Made by a program: the position numbers and the translations under genes. Below, one piece after another: positions 18,694 to 28,157 of a stretch of DNA of 36,549 nucleotides. Location: positions 1-36,549 of the IMG/VR virus record IMGVR_UViG_3300042338_000020. One strand, 5' to 3'. How positions within the stretch are numbered: the stretch's first letter is position 1; each line of letters opens with the position of its first letter. Source of the stretch: a virus. The notes beneath the pieces were generated by a model that made no database searches, was not told where the DNA came from, and worked only from the letters and a program-made list of their open reading frames with translations.

Positions 18694-20361
18694 CTATTCT
18701 TTCGTCTGTTCTAACGCTTGCCGTTGCTCGGACAGACGCTGAATGTTCTCTAATTGAGCAATCAGTTGCCGCGTTAAATACGGGTTGACCTTGCCTTTGC
18801 TACGTCGTGCCATATCCACAGCAAATCCAAACCCCGGAACTGCTGCTAACTGATCGCCATACTGTGACAAAAGTTGCGCTAACTTTTCGCCAACATTTGC
18901 GGGTGCGCCGCCAGCTCTCATTTTTGCAGAGGCTTTGGCGGCTGCGCTTTCGGTTGCTTTAGTGGCTGCAACGCGGCCAGCGATGCCAATGGAGGGAATC
19001 ACCGCTGCTCCCGCCAAGCCTATTGGGCCTGCGGCTCCAAACCCGATGGAAGAACCTAAAGCGGGGCCAAGTGCGCCAGAAACAACACCTGTTGGCGCAA
19101 ACTTTCCAAGGAATCGCATGGCGTTGGATACTGGGCCGCCATTAACAACACCCAAAATGGCCTGTTGTTCTTCTTTGTTAAACAACCGAAAGTCATTGCT
19201 TTTGGCTAATTTTTTAAATTCTCTCCGCAATGCGTTTTCAACGCCCGCGCCAGAAAAAGTACCGGGCGATTCCAAGCGGGCATCAAACATGATGTCCTCA
19301 ATAACATCGCCTTTTCGCGCCCGCGACCAATAGCCGCGAGCTTCTTTCAACGCATCTACCCCGCCTTTGTCACCAACAGGCACGTTTTCTACAAAATCAT
19401 CAATTTTGTTTCGCAGAATCATGCCAACGCGCCGATCTGCGGGGTCAATGCTTGCTGCCGCATCTCGCGCCACTTGGCGCAACATATCCATGTCATCTAA
19501 TGTCTTGTTGCTGCCTTTATATCGTTCAAAAGCTGCGATTGCTGCGCTTGATTTAGGATGCAATTCGGGAATAACAGCAACTTGCTTGCCATCGCTATCG
19601 CGCAAGTTTGTTTTTAGCCCGTCAACAAAACTATCAAATTGATTAGCGTCAAAAAACACGCCTGCATCTGTGGCTCTTTGATACGCAGCCTTGGCTTGCG
19701 CCTTCAATTCTTCAACTGAAGGGATGCCGGGAAGCGGTATATCTCCAACTTGTTGAAACGGATATGCGACCGTCTTTGCGGCAACCGTCAATGGATCAAT
19801 GGCTTCTGATGCCGCCGCTAATTTGCCACCAACATATTCGGTTGGGGCGCTTGGGATGGCTTTTAACGCACGGCCAGTCCCATAACCAACAAGAGAAAGG
19901 TCAGAAAGTGTTTCTGCCGGGCGATCAGCGAACCGACGCTTTAACACATCAGGGTCAAGATACCCACGATAATGACCAATAATCCCTTCTGCTGGGCGCG
20001 TAAGCGGCGTTTCTTGCGATTTTCCGCTAACGCTTGGCAATGCGCTAATGCCAATACCCATGACGGTTTTGCCAAACTCTGTTGGCTCGCGGAATGGGTA
20101 ACTTATGGCGTCAGCCGCGCCAGTAACAACGTCTTTGCCAAGGCGAAGGAAATCGGATGGAAGATTGGCAATGCCTTCTTGCAAAGCCTCAACGCCAGTC
20201 AGCTTTTCTTCTTGCCGTCGCGCCATTTCATAAGCGCGAGCAATATCCTTGTACTCTGGCGTGTCAATCAAATCTTCGTTTTGCACAAGCCAGTCGGCGT
20301 ACCGGCGAGATTGCCGTTGCTCAACAAGCGGTTTTGGCTCTAGCAATGTTTGATTTGCCAT
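18694..20361 (-). CDS. 555-aa putative internal virion / ejection protein
   Basis: Long, largely helical protein with an Ala/Gly hydrophobic stretch at about 425-475 (GVVSGALGPALGSSIGFGAAGPIGLAGAAV) that could cross or disturb a membrane. The N-terminus (YADWLVQNEDLIDTPEYKDIARAYEMARR) is a charged helix typical of phage internal proteins. Such proteins are packed in the capsid and ejected ahead of DNA in podoviruses. GGAG precedes the ATG. The DNA here and in the next gene is visibly AT-richer than in the capsid genes. No enzymatic motif is seen. Confidence 0.7.
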   Translation of the reverse strand: MANQTLLEPKPLVEQRQSRRYADWLVQNEDLIDTPEYKDIARAYEMARRQEEKLTGVEALQEGIANLPSDFLRLGKDVVTGAADAISYPFREPTEFGKTVMGIGISALPSVSGKSQETPLTRPAEGIIGHYRGYLDPDVLKRRFADRPAETLSDLSLVGYGTGRALKAIPSAPTEYVGGKLAAASEAIDPLTVAAKTVAYPFQQVGDIPLPGIPSVEELKAQAKAAYQRATDAGVFFDANQFDSFVDGLKTNLRDSDGKQVAVIPELHPKSSAAIAAFERYKGSNKTLDDMDMLRQVARDAAASIDPADRRVGMILRNKIDDFVENVPVGDKGGVDALKEARGYWSRARKGDVIEDIMFDARLESPGTFSGAGVENALRREFKKLAKSNDFRLFNKEEQQAILGVVNGGPVSNAMRFLGKFAPTGVVSGALGPALGSSIGFGAAGPIGLAGAAVIPSIGIAGRVAATKATESAAAKASAKMRAGGAPANVGEKLAQLLSQYGDQLAAVPGFGFAVDMARRSKGKVNPYLTRQLIAQLENIQRLSEQRQALEQTKE

Positions 20362-20363
20362 TG

Positions 20364-22010
20364 CTATTTTCTCCGTTGCTGCATCTTTCGGATAATTTGA
20401 TCTGCGCGATCAAACACCGCCTTATCTTCCGCAGCAATTTCTGGGCGCGGATACAACGAGCTTTCTGGTTTATAACTTGGCGGCGACCAATTTAACGGGA
20501 ATTTATTACCGTAAGTTGAATCGTATTTGTTGATAATGCGTTGTTCCAAATCGCTTAATTGCTTGTCGGCGTTTTCCAACGCAAGCCGCATTGCGCGAGC
20601 ATCTTTAGTTCCCCTAATTGCGCCAATCGCAGTTTCAAAACGCGGCCATTCTTGCTCGGTAATACTGCCGGGCGCAAAACCTTCTGCTCGGCTTTGTTTT
20701 AATGCCTCAACGCTTGACCGCTCTCGCAAAGTATCAAACAGCGACTGCGCTGACGTTGCAGAACCTCGGATATTCGGCGTAAGCGTTTGGGTTGGGCCAA
20801 AAATGTAATCAGTACCGCCGTGTTGCTGCAAATCTTGGATAAAGTTTCGCATCATTGACACTTGACCAAGCGCAGCTTGCGCCGCTCCCTGATCAACGGG
20901 CTGTTTAGCAACTAAATTACCGTACTCTTTTGGAGACACGCGCTCAATAGCCGGTTTTTGGGTTGGTGCAACTGGCCTTCCGCTTGCCGTAGTTGCGCTT
21001 CCGCTGTACTGCAACCCTCTGCCGGGGGCAAACTCGCCGGTTTCTAATGCCGCGCCGTAACTAATCCCGCTAGGAGGTGCCATGCCGCCACTACCCGTGG
21101 GGGCGGTTGGCGCTTGCGGAGCAGGGCGAACATTTAAGTTTTGCAGGTTTTGCGGAAGCGGAGCCATCAACTGCTCTAAAGTTGGAGCGGTTGGCACCAT
21201 CCCCTGCTGATCAACCGGAATGTTAGTCAGTCCTAACGAACGGTTTATGTTTGAGTTTGCGACATCTAGCCTCATTTGGGCTATTTGATCTGGGGTAAAT
21301 ACTGGCTTGCCGTCATCAAGCCTTCTTAACAAAGTGTAATCAGGCGCTCCCTTTGCCACGCTTTGATCAAACGCTTTTCGGCTATCTTCAGTAGCAGAAC
21401 TTATTAAAGCTAATGGGTCTATTTGTCCGTAAACCGATTTAGCCTTTGGCGTTTCTAACATTTGAGCAAGACGCGCTGCCATAACCGGGCGATCCTTCAA
21501 TGCCGCAGCGCCAAGGCCGGTTGATGCCATGCCCAACACTTCTTCCGGTGCGCGGCGGTACTGCGATTGACGCGTAACCTCGCCCAACTCGGTCTGTTCG
21601 GGAACAGGAGCAGCGCGGCCTACAAACGGCGTGGCTTGCATACGCTGGGTGTATTGATCCAGCGTTTCCTCGGGACGCTTCGCCATCTGCTGCTCAAGTT
21701 GCGCGTCAGGCTGGTAGGTATACCCGCCCTGCATACGGCCAAGCATACGCTGGGCGTAATCGGCCTCCATGCCCTTGGCTTCTTCAGCGGCCTCACGCGC
21801 TTTGCGAGTTTCGCGGCCAGTCAGATAACCCTGCAATGCTTTTACAAGCGGCGCGGCCTTCGGGATCGGCGCTGCGTTGCCTTCCATCGGCTCGTACTGC
21901 TGTTGTGCAAGAGCTTCAGCCAAGGCAGCGCGGCGACGGGCTTCCTCTACTTGGCGCTCGTATTCAGTCGGTGCGCGGAAGGTTGGGACATAACGTACTG
22001 TTTTAGCCAT
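20364..22010 (-). CDS. 548-aa putative virion / ejection protein
   Basis: Start chosen at the ATG at 22010 (MAKTVRYVPTFRAP) because the longer frame begins at a TTG (22016). Charged helical N-terminus (EARRRAALAEALAQQQ), a Pro/Gly/Gln-rich, probably disordered middle (residues 240-370), and a helical C-terminus (WPRFETAIGAIRGTKDARAMRLALENADKQLSDLEQRI) ending in a short SPPSYKPE-type linker and basic tail. Composition and position between the Q-rich and the 555-aa proteins suggest an ejected or tail-associated protein. It overlaps the 124-aa gene by 8 bases. Confidence 0.7.
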   Translation of the reverse strand: MAKTVRYVPTFRAPTEYERQVEEARRRAALAEALAQQQYEPMEGNAAPIPKAAPLVKALQGYLTGRETRKAREAAEEAKGMEADYAQRMLGRMQGGYTYQPDAQLEQQMAKRPEETLDQYTQRMQATPFVGRAAPVPEQTELGEVTRQSQYRRAPEEVLGMASTGLGAAALKDRPVMAARLAQMLETPKAKSVYGQIDPLALISSATEDSRKAFDQSVAKGAPDYTLLRRLDDGKPVFTPDQIAQMRLDVANSNINRSLGLTNIPVDQQGMVPTAPTLEQLMAPLPQNLQNLNVRPAPQAPTAPTGSGGMAPPSGISYGAALETGEFAPGRGLQYSGSATTASGRPVAPTQKPAIERVSPKEYGNLVAKQPVDQGAAQAALGQVSMMRNFIQDLQQHGGTDYIFGPTQTLTPNIRGSATSAQSLFDTLRERSSVEALKQSRAEGFAPGSITEQEWPRFETAIGAIRGTKDARAMRLALENADKQLSDLEQRIINKYDSTYGNKFPLNWSPPSYKPESSLYPRPEIAAEDKAVFDRADQIIRKMQQRRK

Positions 22011-22377
22011 TCTCAAAGTCCCCTCTGTAAGAACCTCCCTGCGGCGTCGTCATACCGGCGGGAGAGGGCATACGCGGGCGCATCGGGCGTCCACCGATTT
22101 GCGGCGACATACCTTGCGAGCGACCCATGCCGCCCATCATGCCCGGTGTTCCGGTGATACCGGGCTGCGGGCTAGTCATCGGGCCGTTAAAGTTCATGTT
22201 CTGCGGCGGCACACCGGGCGCAGCGTTAGGCGTCGGCTGGCCGTAGGCTAATCCCGGCACTTGGCGCATCGCCATATCGCGCTGGCCTGCGGGAGCGGAT
22301 AGGGAGCTATTGCGCTCCTGCATCGCCATCATTTGTGCCAACTGTTGCGGTCGGCGGTCTGGACGAAATCCGTTCAT
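22003..22377 (-). CDS. 124-aa Pro/Gly/Met-rich low-complexity protein
   Basis: Nearly all of the protein is disordered low-complexity sequence with repeated Pro-Gly-Met (MTSPQPGITGTPGMMGGMGR and PMRPRMPSPAGMTT). There are 16 or so Met and many Gln. No domain recognisable. It is placed between the Q-rich ejection-type protein and the 548-aa protein, so it is probably a virion component or assembly linker. Ends GDFENG with an 8-base overlap into the next gene. Confidence 0.65.
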   Translation of the reverse strand: MNGFRPDRRPQQLAQMMAMQERNSSLSAPAGQRDMAMRQVPGLAYGQPTPNAAPGVPPQNMNFNGPMTSPQPGITGTPGMMGGMGRSQGMSPQIGGRPMRPRMPSPAGMTTPQGGSYRGDFENG

Positions 22378-22380
22378 GCG

Positions 22381-24717
22381 TTAGCCTCCGAATAATCCCT
22401 TGCCAATTGCGCCACCGAGCGGGCCACCGAGAGCGGTTCCAGCGGCTCCAGCAAGGCTACCAAGCAGTCCCATGTTGGCGTTGTACCCGGCAACTTGGTT
22501 TTGATAATTGCGCTGTGCAAAGTCGCCTTGCGCTTGACCCGCTTGGAATATCGGGGCTGGTGCAACCGACACGCCTTGATAACCTTGGAACTGCGGCAAT
22601 GCAACCTGACCGCCTGACAACAACGCGCTGATCTCGTTGATCGGCATGGAGCGTATCGCTGCCTGTTGCGCGAGAGCTTGTTGGATGGCCGTATTGCGGA
22701 ACTGTTGCTGCGCGATGCCTTGCTGGAACGCTTGTTGTTGCGCGGCGTTTTGAAATGCAGCGCGTTGAGCGTTGATGTCAAAGCCTTGAGCAATGGCCGC
22801 GTTGCGTTGATCCTGCTGCGCCATAAGCTGATTAAAGGCTTGCGATTGCGCTTGGTTCTGTGCGGCCTGACGCGCCAGCTCTTGCTGCATCGCTTGAGCC
22901 TGCGCTTGGTTGTAGAACTGCGCGGCTTCTTGCGACTGACCGGCCTGTTGAGCCTGACGGGCAAGGTTGGCTTGTTGAGCGGCAAGTTGCTGCTGGAAGT
23001 TCTGCCCTGCGGCAGCGTTCTGCAACTCTTGCACGTTGACGCCTTGACCGAAAAGCTGCTGCAACGCTTGGTTGGTCGCTTGGTTCGCGGCGAGTTGTCG
23101 TTCGTAGTTTTGCGCGATGGCTTGGTTTTGCAGTTCTTGAGCCTGCTGGCCCATGCCAAACTGCGCCATCAACGCTTCTCGGTTGAATTGACCTGTACCG
23201 AGTGCCTGCTGATACGCTTGTTGCTGCGCCTGATTTTGCGCCTGCTGTGCCGCAAGGGCTTGGTCAAAATTCTGACCAATGGCCTGATTGGCGGCTTGCT
23301 GCGCTTGCTGTTGGGTGCCAAATGACGCCAGTTGCGCCTCGCGGCCAAACTCACCCGCTTGCAGACGCTGCTGGAATGCCTGCTGTTGGGCTTGGTTTTG
23401 CGCGGCTTGCGTGGCAAGCGACTGTTGGAGGTTCTGTCCCAACCCGGTGTTATACAAACCAGCTTGCTCCATGCCTGCACCAAAGCCCGATAGGGCGGAT
23501 TGGTTGGCAAACATAGCGCGAGATTGCTGTTCGTTAAACGCTTGCTGACGCGCTGCTTGGTCAAGGCTGATGCCCTGCGCGGCGGCTTGTAGCAGAAGGT
23601 CGTTTTCCTTCTGCATCTGTGCGGCCATCGCGGAGTTATACGCCTCACCACCCGGTCGCAGACCTTGGTTGATGAGTTGCGTTTGCAGCGATTGGCGCTC
23701 GCCCTGCAACTGCGGTGACAGGCGAGACAGAATCGCTTGCTGCGCCGTCATGCCCGCGTTGACCGGCCCTTGCGGCAGGTTGCCGATGTCAATTTCGCGT
23801 TGCAGTTCTGGCCCTTGGACAAACTGCTGCGCGTAACCAAACTGGCCTTGCTGCGGGCCACCGGCCACACCGCCCAACCCCGATAGGTCAAGTCCTTGCA
23901 GGTTCAACCCTTGCGGGCCTGCGCCAGCTAGGCCAAACATTCCCGCATAAAACGGCATCTGCGAAACTCGGCTTACGCCCGAGAGGTCTGCGCCCTGCAA
24001 CTGCGGTGCGGCAGGGCCACCACGCGCCAAGCCATACATCTCGGCCTGTGCAGGCAACTGTGCGCCCTGCACGGCAACATTGGCCTGCGCCATTTGCCCC
24101 GGCCCAACTTGCCCCGGCAATGCCTCCATGCCGTATTGGCCGGTCGGCGCGTAAGCGGCTGTTGGTGCGCCTGCAATGCCACCCGTCGCGGCTTGCTGCG
24201 AGGTGTATCCAACCGTTTCGCTTGGCGGCGTTAGTTCACGCTGCATCGGCCCTGAATAGCCGATGGTGTAATCAATGTTAGGCAAGCTGCCCGTATCAAA
24301 CGGCTTGGCAACCGATAGATCTTTAATGCCATACGCAGCGTTTTTAGCTGCTAAATTTAACCAGTAATCAGCAGCTTGCTCTTGTTCAAACGCCATCTGA
24401 CCCAAATCGGTCAGTTTTTGCGTAATGGTCGGCTGCTCAATAAACGTGGTAAACGCCGCTTCGTTCGGCGCTTCACCTGCCATTTCGGGATTCGTGAACA
24501 GCCGCTGTTGGTAGGCTTCCATCGCCTTGTTGTAGGCGTCTTTGTCTACTGTCGGCGTTCGTTGCCAAGTCACCGTCTGCGACCCGGTGGGGCCGTAGAT
24601 GTTGGGATTGGACATATAGGCCGATTGCTTGGCGGCGGCCAAGTTCTCGGCTCCTTGCTGCCGCGCTAACGCGGCGTAATCAGGTGCTGGCGGTGGTGCT
24701 GGCGATTTTTTGCCCAT
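22381..24717 (-). CDS. 778-aa glutamine-rich virion protein (probable ejection protein)
   Basis: By hand count about 150 of 778 residues are Gln, concentrated in residues 330-710 as long Ala/Gln helices with recurring NQAQQQAFQQ and AxxFG units roughly 30-40 residues apart. The N-terminal 300 residues are Gly/Pro/Gln-rich with short repeats (LQGADLSG, LQGLDLSG). The last 30 residues are Gly/Ala-rich hydrophobic (LLGSLAGAAGTALGGPLGGA), like membrane-inserting tips of podoviral ejection proteins or needle components. It overlaps the GNAT gene by 38 bases. No enzymatic domain is visible. The role as a DNA-ejection conduit is inferred from composition and position. Confidence 0.7.
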   Translation of the reverse strand: MGKKSPAPPPAPDYAALARQQGAENLAAAKQSAYMSNPNIYGPTGSQTVTWQRTPTVDKDAYNKAMEAYQQRLFTNPEMAGEAPNEAAFTTFIEQPTITQKLTDLGQMAFEQEQAADYWLNLAAKNAAYGIKDLSVAKPFDTGSLPNIDYTIGYSGPMQRELTPPSETVGYTSQQAATGGIAGAPTAAYAPTGQYGMEALPGQVGPGQMAQANVAVQGAQLPAQAEMYGLARGGPAAPQLQGADLSGVSRVSQMPFYAGMFGLAGAGPQGLNLQGLDLSGLGGVAGGPQQGQFGYAQQFVQGPELQREIDIGNLPQGPVNAGMTAQQAILSRLSPQLQGERQSLQTQLINQGLRPGGEAYNSAMAAQMQKENDLLLQAAAQGISLDQAARQQAFNEQQSRAMFANQSALSGFGAGMEQAGLYNTGLGQNLQQSLATQAAQNQAQQQAFQQRLQAGEFGREAQLASFGTQQQAQQAANQAIGQNFDQALAAQQAQNQAQQQAYQQALGTGQFNREALMAQFGMGQQAQELQNQAIAQNYERQLAANQATNQALQQLFGQGVNVQELQNAAAGQNFQQQLAAQQANLARQAQQAGQSQEAAQFYNQAQAQAMQQELARQAAQNQAQSQAFNQLMAQQDQRNAAIAQGFDINAQRAAFQNAAQQQAFQQGIAQQQFRNTAIQQALAQQAAIRSMPINEISALLSGGQVALPQFQGYQGVSVAPAPIFQAGQAQGDFAQRNYQNQVAGYNANMGLLGSLAGAAGTALGGPLGGAIGKGLFGG

Positions 24718-25120
24718 ACCTCGGCTCCAAGAAACGACACTTGTCAGGTGTTTGCGTCATAAAAACAATGTCTCCGTCGGGTGCGCCATCCTTAATGCGC
24801 GCTTCCTCGGAAAACCCCATTTTCGTGACCAGTTTCAGCGCCCGGGTATGGTTGCTGGAAATCGGCCCTATTATCTTATCAACATTACAGACGTTATAGG
24901 GATAATCGTACACAGCGGCTAGGTAAGCCGGTGTGACTTGATCCCAAGTGATGTGACAAACGACCGATCTGCCGTTCCACATCTCATAAACCGTACCGGC
25001 GACAAGCTCACCATCTTTCTCAAGGCCAATCGCAACGGAACGGTCAGCGTGATAGCCGCCGTCTGTGCGCGACATGACCCAATGGCCCACATGGGGGCCG
25101 TTTACGATGCGCCAGCCCAT
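24680..25120 (-). CDS. GNAT-family acetyltransferase-like protein
   Basis: 146 aa from the ATG at 25120 (MGWRIVNGPHVGHWV); an upstream in-frame start at 25153 lies deeper in the hub gene. It has the GNAT acyl-CoA core: DKIIGPISSNHTRALKLVTKMGF followed by EEARIKDGAPDGDIVFM. Small acetyltransferases of exactly this type often sit among podoviral tail genes and may modify a host or virion protein. Overlaps the hub gene by 19 bases and the Q-rich gene by 38 bases. Confidence 0.78.
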   Translation of the reverse strand: MGWRIVNGPHVGHWVMSRTDGGYHADRSVAIGLEKDGELVAGTVYEMWNGRSVVCHITWDQVTPAYLAAVYDYPYNVCNVDKIIGPISSNHTRALKLVTKMGFSEEARIKDGAPDGDIVFMTQTPDKCRFLEPRYGQKIASTTAST

Positions 25121-26679
25121 CCGAGTTGATACACAACGTCCGTTGATGCCCATTCCAAGGAAACGTTCTTGCTGGCGCTGTTGAAAACCAAGCCGCCGCA
25201 GTAACCGATGCCTTGGATACCTACAAAGTTGTTGGTGATGATGAGGTCAGCACCCCACACCGCCTGATTCCATAGTCCAACGCCCCACAACCCGTATTGC
25301 GTTGCCACGAACGACAGCGCACCGAGGTCGGCGTTGGTCTGAAAATCCACGTTCATGCCGATATTGATGGTCGGCTGGCCGTTGCTATAAATAGTCGGGC
25401 GGCCACGGGTGAAATACTTAATGACGCCTCGCGTCTCAAAGTAGTTAAACGCTTGCAGCGCCTGTGTGCTGATAGCAACGCCGTCGTCGTTATAACCCGC
25501 TGCGCCCGATCCGGTTGTCCAGCACTCGGCAACGTAGCCGTCACCGCCGAAATACGGCTTGTCTGTAAGAATGGCAAAGCAGTTTGCGTTCCAGCCGGTG
25601 AACCGACACCACGCTTTTGTGATGTTGTTCATTACAAACTGCTCTTGGCCGCCCGTGCTCGGCGGTACGTTAACGATCAGCGCGTTGTTGGAGGCGTTGT
25701 ACAGCAACCCCCAGCCAAAATTAGACTTGTATTGCCGTGCCGCTGCTGCAAATGCGCCTTGAATCTTGTCTGACAGCGCCACTTGCGGGTCTAAACGAGA
25801 CGATTGCAGCGCCGACGCCATTGGGATCAAGCCATCTAACGTCAAAACAAGCAAATCACCGCCGTATTTCTGCAAGCAACGGCGAGAAATCGGCGCACCG
25901 ATAATCCACACGCCGATCAGCGCCCATGTAGAGGCGCTAGAGGGATCGGTTCCGCGATAAACAATGACTTCGCCTTGATCGGTAACAAAAACAAGGTTGT
26001 CGTCCACGCCGTAGCCCGCGTCAATCGTCCATGACGCCATTGCGACGAGGTTGCCACCCAAGTGCGCGACAGAAGATAGGTCAAGGACGTTTGCCGCACC
26101 GCCGATAGAAGCGGTTGGCAAGTACCACGCCTTAAGCGTGTTCTTTTGGATAAACCACATCCTGTTTTTGAACAGGGTGGGTTGGATTAGGTCGGTTGTT
26201 GTGACGCCTGTGATAGCAGGGCTAGACACACCGTCAATGGCTGTCCAAGTGGTTCCGTCAAACAAGCGCGGCTTGTCCACACCGTTTGCGGCGTAGAGGT
26301 AACTGCCGCCTGACGTTGTGATGTTGGTATATTCCCAGCGGCTATTGGTTAACCCTGCAACCTTTGCCGCACCAACGGCACCTGCTGTCGTAACGTCATA
26401 GATGTTGCCACCGACAACCGCAAACATCTTGTCTGTTGCGCCCGCGTTATAAACAAGCAGGCTTTCTACCTGCCCCGTCATGCCGGTGGCGTGTTTAACA
26501 TAGCCGCCACGCAACGCCACGCTAGAAACGCCGGGGAACAAATTGACGAGCGTCACGGCGTCAGTCGGAGCCATGTTGGCGAGCGAATCGCGGGCGTTCC
26601 AGCCGCCCACAGGGGCCGGCAACGACGCGACGTTATTGCTCGTCCGTTGGATCAACCGTCTACGAACGGGCGATGCCAT
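25102..26679 (-). CDS. Tail hub / packaged-DNA stabilisation protein (P22 gp10-like)
   Basis: 525 aa, all-beta. The N-terminus NVASLPAPVGGWNARDSLANMAPTDAVTLVNLFPGVSSVALRGGY is a hallmark of the beta-propeller hub proteins that plug the portal-adaptor ring of short-tailed phages (P22 gp10 family; length about 470 in P22). Repeated aromatic strand motifs follow. It starts 1 base from the adaptor stop (shared base at 26679). It would close the head after packaging and attach the fibre and needle. Confidence 0.75.
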   Translation of the reverse strand: MASPVRRRLIQRTSNNVASLPAPVGGWNARDSLANMAPTDAVTLVNLFPGVSSVALRGGYVKHATGMTGQVESLLVYNAGATDKMFAVVGGNIYDVTTAGAVGAAKVAGLTNSRWEYTNITTSGGSYLYAANGVDKPRLFDGTTWTAIDGVSSPAITGVTTTDLIQPTLFKNRMWFIQKNTLKAWYLPTASIGGAANVLDLSSVAHLGGNLVAMASWTIDAGYGVDDNLVFVTDQGEVIVYRGTDPSSASTWALIGVWIIGAPISRRCLQKYGGDLLVLTLDGLIPMASALQSSRLDPQVALSDKIQGAFAAAARQYKSNFGWGLLYNASNNALIVNVPPSTGGQEQFVMNNITKAWCRFTGWNANCFAILTDKPYFGGDGYVAECWTTGSGAAGYNDDGVAISTQALQAFNYFETRGVIKYFTRGRPTIYSNGQPTINIGMNVDFQTNADLGALSFVATQYGLWGVGLWNQAVWGADLIITNNFVGIQGIGYCGGLVFNSASKNVSLEWASTDVVYQLGWAGAS

Positions 26680-27590
26680 TAGTTGTTGCCCGTGCCGTAA
26701 CCGCTATCGGGGATGTTGTCGTAGCCGATCAACACCGTACCCGGTCGCGGGGCAAACGAGAGGTTGGCGGCAGCCGTGTCTTGCGCCACAGCCGTCTCAA
26801 ACTCCATCAGGTAATCGCGGTAGAGGGCGGTCGTGTCAAAGCCCTTCGCCTCAAAGTACTTGAGCTTGGTGGACAACACCATGAGGCGGTCGGGGTAGAT
26901 ACAGGTGTCATCGTCAGCGGTAAAGCTGTTCTTCGGCGTACCGTCTGCCGCCTCTGCCCACGCCTTGCTGCGGTACTCAAAGCCAAGCAACTCCCCGCCG
27001 TTCATTCCCGGCCAAATCTGGAAGTATTTGCCGAGCAAACGCCAGCGGATACGGGGGCCGGTGCTGATGTAGCCCGAGAGCAGCCATTCCCATTGCTGCG
27101 GCGACTCGGGGCCGAGCATTTCCCAACGCTTGCTCTTATCCCAATGAGTACGATTAACAGTACTAACGTAATCAGCGGGCAAACCGTATTTTACTTTCTG
27201 GAAGATGACCTGACCGCCAACAACCGTTTCGGTCGTCTGGTAGTTCAGCGTGACCGACGTAGGGCCAACGGAGGTGACGTAGGTGGCGTTAGGGATGCCG
27301 ACCCCTTGCACCTGATAGGTCGTGTCCAGCCCCGCCGTAGAGGCAAGCCCGGTGATTGCGGCGACACCGTTGACCCAGTTACCCGTGGCCGTGGTGGCTT
27401 CGGTGTAGAAAGTGTGTTGGCGAGTCAGTTCGCGCCAATCAGCACGACGGAGAAGCTCATACCCGCCCGCGTTCATTAGCGCAAGCAACTGCACAACGTC
27501 TTGGCTGTTATTGCCGGCGACGCTAGACGGCGTAGGAATGCCCAACTCCTTGGTGCATTCCTGTATGAGTTCAACCATCGTGCTGCCCAT
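26679..27590 (-). CDS. Head-tail adaptor (SU10/P22 gp4-like)
   Basis: 303 aa. The helical N-terminus VELIQECTKELGIPTPSSVAGNNSQDVVQLLALMNAGGYELLRRADWREL is the signature of phage adaptor proteins that dock under the portal (SU10-type adaptor), and an added beta domain (TTYQVQGVGIPNATYVTSVGPTSVTL) follows. A GGAGG ribosome site lies in the end of the upstream gene. It is followed directly by the hub gene, the order expected in short-tailed phages. Confidence 0.82.
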   Translation of the reverse strand: MGSTMVELIQECTKELGIPTPSSVAGNNSQDVVQLLALMNAGGYELLRRADWRELTRQHTFYTEATTATGNWVNGVAAITGLASTAGLDTTYQVQGVGIPNATYVTSVGPTSVTLNYQTTETVVGGQVIFQKVKYGLPADYVSTVNRTHWDKSKRWEMLGPESPQQWEWLLSGYISTGPRIRWRLLGKYFQIWPGMNGGELLGFEYRSKAWAEAADGTPKNSFTADDDTCIYPDRLMVLSTKLKYFEAKGFDTTALYRDYLMEFETAVAQDTAAANLSFAPRPGTVLIGYDNIPDSGYGTGNN

Positions 27591-27591
27591 G

Positions 27592-28137
27592 CTATGCCTC
27601 CGTTAGTTCTTTCGGCGGGCGACCACGACGAGGCTTGTCCTCCATCAAGGCCGCCATTTGTGCTTGCAACTCGGCCAACTGGCGCTTGGTGTCCTCAAGT
27701 TCTGCGCTGCTTTCAGCGCGGTTCTTGCGGTTCAAGTACAGTTTTGCCCGCTCACGCAGGCCAACTCCACCCATGCCGATGCGTTGCAGTTGTGCGTCTG
27801 ACGCTAGAGCCAACTGCTCTACCGTCACAAACTTCAAAATAACCAGTTCTGCGATCTGGTCGCGTGTAATTTCCTCGGGAGCGTCCTTTTGCCACTCCGA
27901 CAGCGGGGTGCCGATTTCTGCGGCCACGCCATCGCTCTGTTGCGTCTGAAAGTACAGCCATTGGCGCGGGAATCGTGCTTTATGTTCGTCGCGTGAGGGC
28001 TGATCAATGATGTTGGTCTTATCGCCGGGAGCCATGATGCGGCAGTAGGTCTTGCCTTTGCCGGGGCCATCGTCCTTAACGTAAAACTCAACGTGCAACT
28101 GTGCGTCGGCGTTAGAAACATCGCTATCTAGTGGCAT
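27592..28137 (-). CDS. 181-aa virion-module protein with basic tail
   Basis: Start at ATG 28137, preceded by GGAGCAAGGA; a longer frame from 28212 would run into the 275-aa gene. The first half is beta-rich (AQLHVEFYVKDDGPGKGKTYCRIMAPGDK), the second half is a coiled coil (ESSAELEDTKRQLAELQAQM), and the end is AT-hook-like (KPRRGRPPKE). This type is common in podoviruses just before the adaptor gene and is usually annotated hypothetical. DNA binding by the tail is inferred. Confidence 0.7.
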   Translation of the reverse strand: MPLDSDVSNADAQLHVEFYVKDDGPGKGKTYCRIMAPGDKTNIIDQPSRDEHKARFPRQWLYFQTQQSDGVAAEIGTPLSEWQKDAPEEITRDQIAELVILKFVTVEQLALASDAQLQRIGMGGVGLRERAKLYLNRKNRAESSAELEDTKRQLAELQAQMAALMEDKPRRGRPPKELTEA

Positions 28138-28157
28138 TGTCCTTGCTCCTGTGGGGA

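Noticed and set aside
22374-23325. Frames of 261 (-) and 219 (+) codons inside the Q-rich gene
   Set aside because: Both are Ser/Lys/Arg-rich or Leu-rich alternative readings of the Gln/Ala repeats; no recognisable domain.
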